A DNA stretch of 60,772 bases. Origin: Gammaproteobacteria bacterium (GTDB taxonomy: Bacteria; Pseudomonadota; Gammaproteobacteria; Ga0077536). The position numbers were made by a program, and so were the translations under genes. Numbering within the stretch: position 1 is the first letter of the stretch; each line of letters starts with the position of its first letter. Below are positions 1 to 12,741 of the stretch, one piece after another. The stretch is from contig JADLGE010000061.1 of NCBI GenBank assembly GCA_020849475.1, positions 1-60,772 on the forward strand, read 5' to 3'. A model generated the notes under the pieces. The model was not told the origin of the DNA and searched no databases. It saw only the letters and a list, made by a program, of their open reading frames with translations.

Positions 1-44
1 AGGATGCGCCGGACCAGCGGGGCGTGCGCGCGCGCAGTGCTCAC
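1..44 (-). CDS. ctaG: Probable CtaG/Cox11 copper chaperone, N-terminal fragment
   Basis: Only the first 14 codons lie in the window; the rest runs off the left edge. A GTG start at 44-42 overlaps the TGA of the upstream small gene as GTGA, a typical coupling arrangement. The visible peptide (MSTARAHAPLVRRI) is basic, as expected just before the single membrane anchor of Cox11. The name rests mainly on gene order: coxB, coxA, small assembly protein, ctaG is the usual proteobacterial series. Cox11 would deliver copper to the CuB site of subunit I. The fragment is too short to prove identity. Confidence 0.45.
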   Translation of the reverse strand, partial: MSTARAHAPLVRRI

Positions 45-166
45 GAGAGCAGTGCCGCGCGCACGAACAGCAGGCCGTAGAGCGCCACCGCGACCACCGC
101 GAGCACCCAGGCAGTGCGGCGCGCGGCCGCGCGCCGGGTCGCGAGACGGTCGCCAACGGTGTGCAT
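41..166 (-). CDS. Small single-pass cytochrome oxidase assembly-type protein (41 aa)
   Basis: This 41-residue gene starts at an ATG that shares one base with the coxA stop (TGATG) and ends in the GTGA overlap with the next gene, so it sits tightly inside the cox operon. The peptide has a basic N-terminus (TRRAAARR) followed by one hydrophobic helix of about 20 residues (AWVLAVVAVALYGLLFV). Small membrane proteins of this size between coxA and ctaG are known in many proteobacteria as cytochrome oxidase small assembly proteins. Its exact role is not established. Confidence comes from position, overlaps and the clear membrane helix. Confidence 0.65.
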   Translation of the reverse strand: MHTVGDRLATRRAAARRTAWVLAVVAVALYGLLFVRAALLS

Positions 167-1785
167 CAGTGAGTCACGTCGCCGTGCGCGAGCATCTTGT
201 CGTCGATCTTCGGCGGCGTGGAGAAGGAGTGATACGGCGCCGGCGAGGGCAAGGTCCACTCCAGCCCGCGCGCACCTTCCCAGACGCCCGCGCTGGCCTT
301 CTGGCCACGCTTGAAGAAGCACACGTCGATGATGATCCACGCGAACAGCAACTGGCTGATGCCGAAGGCGAAGCCGCCGATCGAGGAGATCATGTTGAAG
401 TCCGCGAAGGCCACATTGTAGTCGGGGATGCGCCGCGGCATGCCGGCGAGGCCGAGGAAGTGCTGCGGGAAGAACAGGATGTTGACGGTGATCGTCGACA
501 GCCAGAAATGGACCTTGCCGAGGGTCTCGTTGTACATCCGGCCGGTCCACTTGGGCAGCCAGTAGTAGACCGCCGCCATGATCGAGAAGATCGCGCCGGT
601 CACCAGCACGTAATGGAAGTGCGCGACCACGAAATAGGTGTCGTGGTACTGGAAGTCGGCCGGCACGATCGCCAGCATCAGGCCCGAGAAGCCACCGATC
701 GTGAACAGGATCACGAAGCCGACCGCGAACAACATGGGCGTCTCGAAGGTCATCGAACCACGCCACATGGTGGCCACCCAGTTGAACACCTTCACGCCGG
801 TCGGGATCGCGATCAGCATGGTCGCGTACATGAAGAAGATCAGCCCGCCGAGCGGCATGCCGACCGTGAACATGTGGTGCGCCCACACGATGAACGACAG
901 GAAGGCAATGGCGGCCGAGGCATAGACCATCGAGGCGTAACCGAAAAGCGGCTTGCGCGCGAATGTCGGGATGATGGCCGAGACGATGCCGAAAGCCGGC
1001 AGGATGAGGATGTACACCTCGGGATGACCGAAGAACCAGAAGATGTGCTGGAACATCACCGGGTCGCCGCCACCGGCCGCGCTGAAGAACGCGGTGCCGA
1101 AGAACTTGTCGGTCAGGAGCATGGTCACAGCGCCCGCCAGCACCGGAATGGATGCGATCAGCAGGAAAGCCGTGATGATCCAGGTCCACACGAACAGCGG
1201 CAGCTTCATGAGCGTCATGCCGGGCGCGCGCATGTTGAACACCGTGGCGATGATGTTGATGGCGCCGGCGATCGACGAAGCGCCCATGAAATGGACGGCG
1301 AAGATCAGGAACGGGAACGCCTGGCCGGTCTGCAGGACCAGGGGCGGATACATGGTCCAGCCGCCGGCGGGGCCGCCGCCCGGCATGAACACCGTCGACA
1401 GCAGCAGCGTGAAGGCGAACGGCAGGATCCAGAAACTCCAGTTGTTGAGTCGCGGCAGCGCCATGTCGGGCGCGCCGATCATCATCGGGATCATCCAGTT
1501 CGCAAAACCCGTCCAGGCCGGCATCACCGCGCCAAAGATCATGACCAGCGCGTGCATGGTGGTCATCGAGTTGAAGAACTGCGGATCGACGAACTGCAGG
1601 CCGGGCTGGAACAGCTCGGCGCGGATCACCATCGCCATCGACCCACCGATAAAAAACATTATCAGTGAGAAGATCAAGTACATCGAACCGATGTCCTTGT
1701 GATTGGTAGTGGTCAGCCAGCGCGTGATACCGCTTGGATGATGGTCATGGTGATCGTGCTCGTGGTGGGTGGCGGCCTCACTCAT
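166..1785 (-). CDS. coxA: Cytochrome c oxidase subunit I (aa3-type, heme-copper)
   Basis: Catalytic subunit of the proton-pumping oxidase that reduces O2 to water in the inner membrane. The 539-residue protein has the many-helix architecture of the family. Visible ligands are the low-spin heme a histidine near H78, the CuB His-Tyr pair in the GHPEVYIL motif (H254, Y258), the CuB HH pair in WAHHMF (H303, H304) and the heme histidines in the later HFHYV motif. Residues 7-16 are an unusual His/Asp-rich run ([10 protein letters not shown]). The ATG at 1785 is preceded by GAGGT at proper spacing. It follows coxB by about 70 bp and overlaps the next small gene by one base. Confidence 0.97.
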   Translation of the reverse strand: MSEAATHHEHDHHDHHPSGITRWLTTTNHKDIGSMYLIFSLIMFFIGGSMAMVIRAELFQPGLQFVDPQFFNSMTTMHALVMIFGAVMPAWTGFANWMIPMMIGAPDMALPRLNNWSFWILPFAFTLLLSTVFMPGGGPAGGWTMYPPLVLQTGQAFPFLIFAVHFMGASSIAGAINIIATVFNMRAPGMTLMKLPLFVWTWIITAFLLIASIPVLAGAVTMLLTDKFFGTAFFSAAGGGDPVMFQHIFWFFGHPEVYILILPAFGIVSAIIPTFARKPLFGYASMVYASAAIAFLSFIVWAHHMFTVGMPLGGLIFFMYATMLIAIPTGVKVFNWVATMWRGSMTFETPMLFAVGFVILFTIGGFSGLMLAIVPADFQYHDTYFVVAHFHYVLVTGAIFSIMAAVYYWLPKWTGRMYNETLGKVHFWLSTITVNILFFPQHFLGLAGMPRRIPDYNVAFADFNMISSIGGFAFGISQLLFAWIIIDVCFFKRGQKASAGVWEGARGLEWTLPSPAPYHSFSTPPKIDDKMLAHGDVTH

Positions 1786-1854
1786 GGATCTAACCTCGTA
1801 TGCAAATCTAGTCGAAATAGTTAGGCGGACGGTGGCGCTGGGCGCTGCCGGGCC

Positions 1855-2715
1855 TTATTGCTGAGCCACGGCGGCGGCGGGGACGGCCGCGCCTGCATCA
1901 GCATGCTGAGTGGCGGCTTTCATTTTCGTTACCCAGGCGGCGTAGTCTTCCGCCGACAGGGCATCGACAACGATGGGCATGAAGCCGTGATCCTTGCCGC
2001 ACAGTTCCGCGCACTGGCCGCGGTAGGTGCCAGGGGTCTGGATTTCGGCCCAGGACTCGTTGATGTAGCCCGGGATGGCGTCGCGCTTCCAGCCGAGGGC
2101 CGGCACCCACCAAGCGTGGATGACGTCGCCGGCGGTGGTCAGGAAGCGAATCTTCTTGCCGACCGGCACCACCAGGTGGTTGTCGACTTCGAGCAGGTAG
2201 TTCGGCACGGTCTTGGGGTCGACGCCGGACTTCAGTTGGCGCGCCATATTGCTACCGCTTTCGAGGGTGCTGAAGAAATTGATGCCGTCGTCGAGGTACT
2301 GGTAGTGCCATTTCCACTGGTAGCCGGTGACCTTGATGGTCATGTCGGCGTTGGAAACGTTCTCCATCATGATCAGGGCGTGGGTGGCGGGCACCGCCAT
2401 GCCAATCAGGATGAGGAAGGGCACCAGCGTCCAGAGGATTTCCACCTTGGTGCTTTCATGCCATTGCGCGGCCTTGGCACCGGCGGATTTCCGGAACGCG
2501 ATGACCGAATAAAAAATCAGGCCAAAAACCACGATACCGACTACCACGCATACGCCCAGGATGAGCATATGCAGGTCGTAGACCGTGTTGCTGTACGGGG
2601 TGACACCTTTGGTGAGGTTCAGTCCCCAGTCGGCCATGGCGGCCCCCGGCAGGCCGAGGATCGCGCTCATCAACGCGATTTTTCGCCACGGATTCTTTTG
2701 CTTGGAAAAAGTCAT
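1855..2715 (-). CDS. coxB: Cytochrome c oxidase subunit II (CuA)
   Basis: Accepts electrons from cytochrome c through the binuclear CuA centre and passes them to subunit I. The 286-residue precursor starts with a basic signal-like segment ending near GAAMADWG (residues 24-31). Two membrane helices follow (about 48-75 and 93-115), then a periplasmic cupredoxin domain. The CuA ligands are all present: H200, C235, E237, C239, H243 and M246 in the GQCAELCGKDHGFM region. There is no fused cytochrome c domain; the protein ends in a short Ala-rich tail. First gene of the cox operon seen here. Confidence 0.96.
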   Translation of the reverse strand: MTFSKQKNPWRKIALMSAILGLPGAAMADWGLNLTKGVTPYSNTVYDLHMLILGVCVVVGIVVFGLIFYSVIAFRKSAGAKAAQWHESTKVEILWTLVPFLILIGMAVPATHALIMMENVSNADMTIKVTGYQWKWHYQYLDDGINFFSTLESGSNMARQLKSGVDPKTVPNYLLEVDNHLVVPVGKKIRFLTTAGDVIHAWWVPALGWKRDAIPGYINESWAEIQTPGTYRGQCAELCGKDHGFMPIVVDALSAEDYAAWVTKMKAATQHADAGAAVPAAAVAQQ

Positions 2716-2791
2716 GCTTGAAACTCCCGATACAGCGCGTGCGGGTATGGTGCGTACCAGTTATAGGTGCTGATTTTTTGTGATTTAAAGC

Positions 2792-2806
2792 GTCGCCACA
2801 GGCGAC
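2792..2806 (-). terminator. Short hairpin between the DUF2244 gene and coxB
   Basis: The inverted repeat GTCGCC-3 nt-GGCGAC lies in the 160-bp gap between the DUF2244 gene and coxB. Read on the minus strand it is followed by GCTTTAAAT, a weak T-tract. It could be a terminator for the upstream gene. A TATAAC that could be a coxB -10 lies at about 2761-2766, but no good -35 accompanies it. The rest of the gap shows nothing I recognise. Confidence 0.3.
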
Positions 2807-2875
2807 CCGGCGTGGCCCATGTCTCCCCGTGCCGGGCGCCGGTGCTGTCCGCCTAAAGACGGAAGCGGCAATAGT

Positions 2876-3358
2876 CTACCGGTTTTTCTTCAAGGCGTTA
2901 ATCAGGGATCGCGACAAACTGTCGCGCTCGCCGTCGGTCAGGAAGCGCCCGAGCTCGACGGCGCGGCCGTGGGTACCCACGAACAGGCGGGTCGGGTGGT
3001 GCCGATAGCGCGACCGGGACAGGTTGACGCGCACCCACAGACAGTTGAATTCGTGGCGCTGCTCGAGTTCGCGATTGCCGGTCTCGATGACGAGCTTTTC
3101 GCCCTCGATACGCACCAGCTCGCGGCGCTCACCGTCGCGCAGCACGAGGTAGAAAGCCAGGGCCACGGCCAGCGCCTCGATGCCGCAGAACGGCATGACC
3201 ATCCATAGTCCGAAATAAGCGAAGCTGCCGCCGATGGCGGCGCACATCAAGGTTACGAGCGCGATGAACTGCTTGGCCTGCGCCCAGGTCATCGAACGCG
3301 TCGGCCGCAACAGCCAGGCAGCGTCAGTCGGTCCGAGGTTCTCGAGCTGCGTCACCAT
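2876..3358 (-). CDS. DUF2244 family membrane protein
   Basis: Predicted 160-residue inner-membrane protein. Two hydrophobic helices at about residues 28-50 and 53-72 are followed by a cytosolic beta-rich domain (LVRIEGEKLVIETG onward) and a C-terminal ALKKNR. This pattern matches the DUF2244 family, often encoded beside cytochrome oxidase genes in proteobacteria; its function is unknown. It lies between bioD and coxB on the same strand, 160 bp from coxB. A role in oxidase biogenesis is inference from location only. Confidence 0.75.
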   Translation of the reverse strand: MVTQLENLGPTDAAWLLRPTRSMTWAQAKQFIALVTLMCAAIGGSFAYFGLWMVMPFCGIEALAVALAFYLVLRDGERRELVRIEGEKLVIETGNRELEQRHEFNCLWVRVNLSRSRYRHHPTRLFVGTHGRAVELGRFLTDGERDSLSRSLINALKKNR

Positions 3359-3373
3359 GTCGGAACATGGGCG

Positions 3374-4072
3374 TCAGGACGTGCAGTGGCGTCGCAGGGC
3401 GTCGACGCAGCCGCTGAGCTGCGGCGCCAGTTGTGCGGCGCTCGCAGTGGACGAGTAATCGAGCACCGCGAGGCGAGGCGCGTCGATATGGCGGGTAATG
3501 GTGTTGATCACGGCGGCGGGTTCCACCGTCGCCGGGTCGACGACATTGGCTATCCAGCCGAGCAGCGGCAAGCCCGATTCGATGATGGCGCGTGCGCTCA
3601 ATACCGCGTGGTTGATACAACCCAGACGGATGCCAACCACCAGCAGCACCGGCAGCTTGAGATGTCGTGCGAGATCTTCAATCCACAAATCGTCGCCCAA
3701 AGGCACGCACCACCCGCCGACTCCTTCCACCACGACCGCGTCAGCGCGGCTTTGGCAGGAAGCAAATGCTTCCTCGATGACCGCGAGTTCGATGACGGTG
3801 TTGGCCTGTTGGGCGGCGATATTGGGTGAGCACGGCGGCAGGAACAGGTAAGGATTGACGTAGCGCCGCGGGATGGCGACGTTGGATGTGGCGACCAGCG
3901 CTTTGACATCCTCGTGCAGCAGCAGGCCGTTGATGCGTTCGGCGCCGGTCGCTACCGGCTTCATGCCAGTAACGCTGGTGCCGGCACGGGCCAGCGCTTC
4001 GAGCAGGGCGCAACTGATGCGTGTCTTGCCGCAGCCGGTGTCAGTGCCGGTGATGAACAGTGAAAGGCTCAT
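3374..4072 (-). CDS. bioD: Dethiobiotin synthetase
   Basis: ATP-dependent carboxylation of 7,8-diaminopelargonate to form the ureido ring of dethiobiotin, the penultimate step of biotin synthesis. The 232-residue protein starts MSLSLFITGTDTGCGKT, with the modified P-loop GTDTGCGKT at residues 9-17. A VVEGVGGW segment matches the second conserved substrate and metal-binding motif. It is the last gene of bioB-bioF-bioC-bioD, and its ATG overlaps the bioC stop by 4 bp. Confidence 0.95.
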   Translation of the reverse strand: MSLSLFITGTDTGCGKTRISCALLEALARAGTSVTGMKPVATGAERINGLLLHEDVKALVATSNVAIPRRYVNPYLFLPPCSPNIAAQQANTVIELAVIEEAFASCQSRADAVVVEGVGGWCVPLGDDLWIEDLARHLKLPVLLVVGIRLGCINHAVLSARAIIESGLPLLGWIANVVDPATVEPAAVINTITRHIDAPRLAVLDYSSTASAAQLAPQLSGCVDALRRHCTS

Positions 4073-4944
4073 CTGCGTCGCAGCTTTTCCAGCGGAAAGG
4101 TATGCACGTCCTGCGGCTGACGACGGCGACCCTCCACGGCCCAGGCGTGGCCGTAAACGACTTCGTAGGTGGCCGGCAATTTGCCGTCCTGGCGACGCTC
4201 GGTTTCATACGCGGCCGTGAGCGCCGTCAGACGTTTGCGGCCGAGCATGCCGCGTGCGCGGTCAGCGTGGCTGTTCGAGGCGCCTATGCCTTTCAGATCG
4301 CGCATGAGGGTAATGACGTCGTCATAGGGCACGGTCAGGTACTCGGTTTCCATCACGGGGTCGCCGAAGCCGGCGCGAACCAGCGTATCGCCAATATCGT
4401 GCATATCCAAGAACTGGTTGACGTTGGGTGTGCTTGATACGCTTGCCCATGCTTTGCGCAATTCGCGCAAAGTATCTGGCCCTAAAGTGGTGAACATGAA
4501 GAGGCCGCCAACCGTGAGACTGCGGCGCACTTCCAGGAAGGCGGCTTCGAGATTCTGACACCACTGCAGGGCAAGACTGGAGAACGCCAGTTGAAACTGG
4601 CCATCGCCAAACGGTAGCCGCTCGAGATCGCCAGCAACGAAACGCTGGCGCGAAAAAAATCGACGTTCGAGGCTGCGCGCCTGCTGCAACATGCCGAGGG
4701 CGAGGTCGCATTGCACAACCTGTGCGCGCTTGTAGCGGATGGCGAGCGCGCGAGCGCAGCGGCCGGTGCCTGAACCAAGATCAAGAATGCGGGATGGTTG
4801 CACGTTCACGTAATCGAGCCGCTCGGTGGCGCGCGCGGCAACCTCGCGTTGCAAAAAATCATGACGATCATAGCTGCGCGCGGCGCGGTCAAACGTCGTG
4901 GCTACGCGGCGTTTGTCGAGTGCTGACGGTGGTGTCGCGCTCAT
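4069..4944 (-). CDS. bioC: Malonyl-[acyl-carrier protein] O-methyltransferase
   Basis: Class I SAM-dependent methyltransferase that methylates malonyl-ACP so it can enter fatty-acid synthesis as the pimelate precursor of biotin. The SAM-binding motif I is ILDLGSGTG at about residues 53-61, and YDRHDFLQREVA near residue 25 is typical of BioC. Length 291 aa, slightly longer than the E. coli protein. It overlaps bioF and bioD by 4 bp on each side. No bioH lies between or next to these genes, so the demethylating esterase must be elsewhere. Confidence 0.93.
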   Translation of the reverse strand: MSATPPSALDKRRVATTFDRAARSYDRHDFLQREVAARATERLDYVNVQPSRILDLGSGTGRCARALAIRYKRAQVVQCDLALGMLQQARSLERRFFSRQRFVAGDLERLPFGDGQFQLAFSSLALQWCQNLEAAFLEVRRSLTVGGLFMFTTLGPDTLRELRKAWASVSSTPNVNQFLDMHDIGDTLVRAGFGDPVMETEYLTVPYDDVITLMRDLKGIGASNSHADRARGMLGRKRLTALTAAYETERRQDGKLPATYEVVYGHAWAVEGRRRQPQDVHTFPLEKLRRR

Positions 4945-6107
4945 TTGTGCAAGGCGCCGGCGAGCGCCGTCAGCAACTGCTCGATGTGCGCATCGCTGTG
5001 ATCATGGGTGAGGGTGATGCGCAGCCGCGCCGTGCCTTCGGGGACCGTGGGCGGACGAATGGCGCGCACGTAAAAGCCATCAGCCAAGAGGCGGTGGCTG
5101 ACGGCAAGCGCACGCGCGTCGTCACCGATGAAGATGGGTTGTATCGGCGTAGTGCTGGAGCTCAAGGGAATTCCGAGCACGGCGGCGCGGTGGCGGAAGC
5201 TGGCTACTCTTGATGCGAGCGCGCGGGGTCGCGTGGGTGATTCTCGCAAAATTGCCAGAGATTCGAGCGCGGCGGCGGCGCACACCGGCGGCAACGCTGT
5301 GTCGTAAATGTAAGTGCGTGCTCGCTGCACTAAATATTCGCATACCGCACTGTTGGCTAGGACGACGCCACCGACTGAACCGAGGCTCTTGCCCAGGGTG
5401 AACATGGTCACCAGGGCATCGCGACGTGACGGCGGCAAATCGCTCGCGGCGCCGCGACCGTCATTCAGGACGCCGAAGCCGTGCGCATCGTCCAGGTAGA
5501 GGGTGGCACCGTGACTAGAGCAGGATTCGTCCAGACTTGATATGGGCGCGACATCCCCATCCATGCTGAATACTGATTCGGTTACCAGCCATTTGTGTTC
5601 ATGGTTCGCTGCCTGTAACAACGCCGTAGCGCGCGCGCAGTCGAGATGTGGGTAGCGGCGATGATGGGCGCCGCTTGCAAGCACACCATCGATCAAAGAC
5701 GCGTGATTGAGCCGGTCATGCAGGATTAAATCAGATGCTGAAGACAGCGCGGTCAACGCGCCCAGGTTTGCTAGATAGCCGGAGGAAAACAGCAGCGCGG
5801 ATGGCATGCCGGTGAACTGTGCGAGCTCACGCTCAAGTTCAGCATGCAAACTCGAGCGCCCTGACAGCAAGGCGGCGCTGCCACTGCCGAAGCCATGGGT
5901 TTGCAGTTCTTCCTGAACGCGTGCGACGACGCGCGGATGTGCGGCCAGGCCGAGATAATCATTGCTGGTGAAGTTGATCAGCGCCCGGCCATCGATGATG
6001 ACTTCCACGCGCTGCGCATTGCTTCGTTCATCGAGCTGCCGCGCGCGATGGGCTGCGCGCGCGGCGCTCAGGCCGTTTGCAACGCGTGTGGCGAGTGCGG
6101 CGGACAC
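4941..6107 (-). CDS. bioF: 8-amino-7-oxononanoate synthase
   Basis: PLP enzyme that condenses pimeloyl-ACP (or -CoA) with L-alanine to give 8-amino-7-oxononanoate. The 388-residue protein has the family motifs SNDYLGL (about 49-55), GSGSAALLSG (about 74-83), the aspartate in LYLDDAHGFG and the PLP lysine in TLGKSLGS (K240). The start is a GTG at 6107, 17 bp after the bioB stop. It overlaps bioC by 4 bp. The assignment is secure; close relatives (KBL, ALAS) are excluded by operon context. Confidence 0.95.
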   Translation of the reverse strand: MSAALATRVANGLSAARAAHRARQLDERSNAQRVEVIIDGRALINFTSNDYLGLAAHPRVVARVQEELQTHGFGSGSAALLSGRSSLHAELERELAQFTGMPSALLFSSGYLANLGALTALSSASDLILHDRLNHASLIDGVLASGAHHRRYPHLDCARATALLQAANHEHKWLVTESVFSMDGDVAPISSLDESCSSHGATLYLDDAHGFGVLNDGRGAASDLPPSRRDALVTMFTLGKSLGSVGGVVLANSAVCEYLVQRARTYIYDTALPPVCAAAALESLAILRESPTRPRALASRVASFRHRAAVLGIPLSSSTTPIQPIFIGDDARALAVSHRLLADGFYVRAIRPPTVPEGTARLRITLTHDHSDAHIEQLLTALAGALHK

Positions 6108-6124
6108 GGTCGCGACAGCAGAGC

Positions 6125-7129
6125 TTATGCGTGGGTATGCACTTGCCGGTCGGAGCTCAAACCGAGTCGCGCGAACAATTGCTGATCGTTGCTGACGTCT
6201 GGATTGGCGGTAGTGAGTAGTTGCTCACCGTAGAAAATTGAGTTTGCCCCAGCAAAGAAACACAGGGCTTGTAATTCGTCAGTCATATTGGTGCGGCCGG
6301 CGGACAGACGCACGTGCGAAGCGGGCATCATTACGCGCGCAACGGCGATGGTGCGAACGAAGTCGATCGGATGTACAGGTGCCGCGTCTGCCAGTGGTGT
6401 GCCTTCTACGCGTACCAGCAGGTTGATCGGTACGGATTCAGGATGAGTCGGAAGATTGGCCAGCGTGCGTAGGAGCTCGCCGCGGTCTTGTGTGCCTTCA
6501 CCCAAGCCGACGATGCCACCGCAGCATACCTTGATGCCGGCATCGCGCACGCGCTCAAGGGTGTTGAGGCGGTCGTCGTAGGTGCGGGTGGAAATGATGT
6601 TGCCGTAGAACTCGGGCGAAGTATCGAGGTTGTGGTTGTAGTAATCGAGGCCCGCGTCGCGCAGCTTTGCTACCTGATTGTCGGTCAACATACCCAGCGT
6701 TACGCAGGTTTCGAGGCCTTGTGCGCGTACGCCTTCTATCAACGGAATGACCTGGTCAAGGTCGCGGTCCTTGGGCGACCGCCAGGCGGCGCCCATGCAG
6801 AAACGTGTCGCGCCGGCGGCCTTGGCCTTGGCGGCGGCTTCCAGTACCTGCTGCAGCGGCAGTACCGGGTCGGCGGCGACATTGGTATCGAAGCGCACGC
6901 TTTGCGGACAATAAGCGCAGTCTTCCGGACAGCCGCCGGATTTGATGTTGAGCAGGGTGCTGAGTTGGACCTGGTTTGGATTGAAATTGGCGCGATGCAC
7001 GCTATGCGCCTGAAACAGCAGGTCGTTAAACGGTTGAGAAAAAAGTGCACGAACCTCGGACGCCGACCAGTCGTGGCGGATTTCGTCGGCCGCGTGTGAT
7101 TGACGAATCTGGGCGGTTTGGGTGGTCAT
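6125..7129 (-). CDS. bioB: Biotin synthase
   Basis: Radical-SAM enzyme that inserts sulfur into dethiobiotin. The CxxxCxxC cluster motif is C67-C71-C74 (CPEDCAYC), preceded by KSGG. Later motifs typical of BioB include [21 protein letters not shown] and the C-terminal GANSIFYGE. Length 334 aa matches the family. First gene of the biotin operon, divergent from comF across a 59-bp gap. I see no convincing BirA operator there. Confidence 0.97.
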   Translation of the reverse strand: MTTQTAQIRQSHAADEIRHDWSASEVRALFSQPFNDLLFQAHSVHRANFNPNQVQLSTLLNIKSGGCPEDCAYCPQSVRFDTNVAADPVLPLQQVLEAAAKAKAAGATRFCMGAAWRSPKDRDLDQVIPLIEGVRAQGLETCVTLGMLTDNQVAKLRDAGLDYYNHNLDTSPEFYGNIISTRTYDDRLNTLERVRDAGIKVCCGGIVGLGEGTQDRGELLRTLANLPTHPESVPINLLVRVEGTPLADAAPVHPIDFVRTIAVARVMMPASHVRLSAGRTNMTDELQALCFFAGANSIFYGEQLLTTANPDVSNDQQLFARLGLSSDRQVHTHA

Positions 7130-7188
7130 GGTGCAATATCCTCATCCAGCGCTGACGCTGGGATTTTCGGTTCGGGAGATCTATCGGT

Positions 7189-7896
7189 ATGCCAAGGAAC
7201 GGCATGGTGTCGAGTTTATGGAATCACGCGAAACTATACAAACGCGTCATCCGGGATCGTCTGGAGAGTGCGAATCGTTGTTTCGTCTGTGAAGGACGCG
7301 CTAGCGCGAAGTCAGGCCTGTGTAGCGGTTGCCGCTGCGATCTGCCGATGCGTCGCTCGCCACGTCTTGCCCGCCGCATCGAGTTTGTCGATGACGCATG
7401 GGCTGCATTTCGTTACGAATTTCCTATCACGGAAATGGTCCGCGCGGCGAAATTTCACGGCGACTTGAACGCGCTCGAAGTGCTTGCCAGTGGCTTTACG
7501 GATGAATTTCTGACGTACCTGGGAGAGGTCGATGTGCTGGTGCCGGTCCCTCTTCTTCCCTGGCGATTTTTACGGCGCGGTTTCAACCAGGCCGGTGAGC
7601 TGGCGCGAAAGGTAAGTGCTAAAAGCGGCATCAAAGTACGGTATGACTTAGCGGAACGTCGAGAACTCTGGGGCTTGGCGCAATCGCGCTTGAATGCCCC
7701 AGCACGGCGGGCGAACGTGGCCGCTGCGTTTGGGATCAGGCGCCGCGTCAATCTGACAGGCCTGCGTATCGCGATAGTCGACGATGTGGTCACGACAGGT
7801 GCGACATGTTCGGCGCTGGCAAGCGCCTTGCGAATTGGCGGCGCGGTGCGGGTAATCGTGGTAGCAGCGGCGGCGACTCCGCGGCACCACGACTGA
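7189..7896 (+). CDS. comF: ComF/GntX-family phosphoribosyltransferase-like protein
   Basis: The 235-residue protein has an N-terminal four-cysteine zinc-binding knuckle (C31, C34, C45, C48) and a C-terminal PRTase domain with the PRPP-binding motif VDDVVTTGAT at residues 197-206. This is the ComF/GntX architecture, linked to DNA uptake and use of extracellular DNA in some bacteria; the substrate is unknown. GGGAGA nine bases before the ATG supports the start. Divergent from bioB and convergent with gyrB, only 11 bp apart. Confidence 0.88.
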   Translation: MPRNGMVSSLWNHAKLYKRVIRDRLESANRCFVCEGRASAKSGLCSGCRCDLPMRRSPRLARRIEFVDDAWAAFRYEFPITEMVRAAKFHGDLNALEVLASGFTDEFLTYLGEVDVLVPVPLLPWRFLRRGFNQAGELARKVSAKSGIKVRYDLAERRELWGLAQSRLNAPARRANVAAAFGIRRRVNLTGLRIAIVDDVVTTGATCSALASALRIGGAVRVIVVAAAATPRHHD

Positions 7897-7907
7897 CCGG
7901 TCCTTGG

Positions 7908-11401
<3,494 letters not shown>

Positions 11402-11482
11402 GTAAGAAATCTGATGTCCTTGGCCGTGACATCGGCACGATTTGGCGAGGGCGTCACGAGAATAACCAGCACGAAAACTCGG

Positions 11483-12583
11483 TTAAAGCCGCATCGGCAT
11501 TACCACGTAGCGCGACGTAGCATCGTCTGGAACCTGCATCAAACAACTGCTTTGAGCGTCAATTAGATCCAGTCTGACCGTATCTGACCGCATGACACCC
11601 AACACGTCCAACAGGTAGGAAACATTGAAACCAACTTCAACCGCGGCACCGCTGTACTCGACTTCTATCTCTTCTTCTGCCTCTTCCTGTTCCGGATTAT
11701 GAGCCACAGCGGTAAGAAGATTTTTCTTTAAAATCAATCTTATACCGCGAAACTTTTCATTAGACAGGATAGATGCGCGACTCAAACCGGCGCGCAAAGA
11801 TTCCCGACTGGCGACTACACGATTATCGGTTTCCCGCGGAATCACCCTTTCGTAATCCGGGAACCGCCCGTCGACAAGCTTTGTCGTCAAAGACTGGTCA
11901 CCGGAAGTGACCCGAAAGTGATTTTCACCGACAGCAATTTGTGCAGATGTGCTGGCCGGATTCAGTAAGCGAACTATTTCGAGCACACCTTTACGTGGGA
12001 CGATGCATTGCCGGGGTGCGTCGAGTGAGATTTCCACCGACTTGTCTGTCATCGCCAAGCGATGACCATCAGTGGCGACAGCCCTTATTCGGCTGTTGTC
12101 AATCTCTAAGAGAAGTCCATTCAAATAGTAGCGAACATCCTGGTGCGCCATCGCGAAACTTGTGCTTTCCAGCAAATCGGAAAGCGTTTCGGTGGGTAAT
12201 TCCAGATCAACGCTGGATTCGAAGGCCCCGATGCTAGGGAACTCGTCAGCGTTCATCGCAGCCAGTGAAAAGCGGCTTCTACCCGAAGCGATTTTCGCTT
12301 TTGCCCCTGAGGTTTCTATGGTCATTTCCGAATCTGCCGGCAAAGCGCGGCAGATATCGAACAGCTTGCGCGCCGGCAGTGCCACACTGCCCGCTTCCAG
12401 CACGGGATTCTTAATCAAACTGACCAGTTCGACTTCCATGTCGGTCGCGGTGATTTGAATCCCTTCTTCTCCGGCAACAATGAGTACGTTACTCAAAATC
12501 GGTAGGGACTGCCGACGTTCCACCACATTGTTGGCAGCTTGGAGAACGGGTAACAGTATTTCTCTTGTGATCTTGATCTTCAT
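11483..12583 (-). CDS. dnaN: DNA polymerase III subunit beta (sliding clamp)
   Basis: Ring-shaped processivity clamp of the replicative polymerase. The 366-residue protein starts MKIKITREILLPVLQAANNVVERRQSLPILSN and ends with the canonical CLMQVPDDATSRYVVMPMRL-type tail. Three clamp domains are implied by length. Separated from dnaA by the 178-bp AT-rich gap that I interpret as oriC. Confidence 0.98.
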   Translation of the reverse strand: MKIKITREILLPVLQAANNVVERRQSLPILSNVLIVAGEEGIQITATDMEVELVSLIKNPVLEAGSVALPARKLFDICRALPADSEMTIETSGAKAKIASGRSRFSLAAMNADEFPSIGAFESSVDLELPTETLSDLLESTSFAMAHQDVRYYLNGLLLEIDNSRIRAVATDGHRLAMTDKSVEISLDAPRQCIVPRKGVLEIVRLLNPASTSAQIAVGENHFRVTSGDQSLTTKLVDGRFPDYERVIPRETDNRVVASRESLRAGLSRASILSNEKFRGIRLILKKNLLTAVAHNPEQEEAEEEIEVEYSGAAVEVGFNVSYLLDVLGVMRSDTVRLDLIDAQSSCLMQVPDDATSRYVVMPMRL

Positions 12584-12616
12584 TGTTGTATCTGTTTTTA
12601 GCGCGCCTAATATCGG

Positions 12617-12631
12617 GGATAAAATTTATCC
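12617..12631. repeat. Palindrome GGATAAA-A-TTTATCC in the AT-rich part of oriC
   Basis: A perfect 7+1+7 inverted repeat. Each arm contains TTATCC, the first six bases of a DnaA box, pointing away from the centre in both directions. It could be a pair of weak DnaA sites or part of the unwinding region. Confidence 0.6.
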
Positions 12632-12687
12632 TAATGATTATTAAGATAAAAATACCTTTTTATATGCACCAAGGGAAAGGCGCTAGC

Positions 12688-12696
12688 TGTGCATAA
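12688..12696 (-). promoter_or_regulatory. DnaA box (TTATGCACA)
   Basis: Minus-strand TTATGCACA matches the 9-mer consensus TTATNCACA exactly. It lies 37 bp from the second box in the same gap, in the opposite orientation, between dnaA and dnaN. Confidence 0.7.
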
Positions 12697-12732
12697 GCGG
12701 TGGATTCAATTCCCGAAATATCAGGGAAATAT

Positions 12733-12741
12733 TTATCCACA
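12733..12741 (+). promoter_or_regulatory. DnaA box (TTATCCACA)
   Basis: Perfect strong DnaA box TTATCCACA, 21 bp past the end of dnaA in the dnaA-dnaN gap. Confidence 0.8.

Noticed and set aside
4..1668. Long plus-strand reading frame of 554 codons antisense to coxA
   Set aside because: It has charged, repetitive composition (His, Arg, Asp, Glu) and mirrors the codon positions of a certain gene. It is the usual shadow frame in GC-rich DNA.
7130..7188. BirA operator in the bioB-comF gap
   Set aside because: No match to the TTGTAAACC..GGTTTACAA type of palindrome; only a short GCGCTGACGC run is seen.
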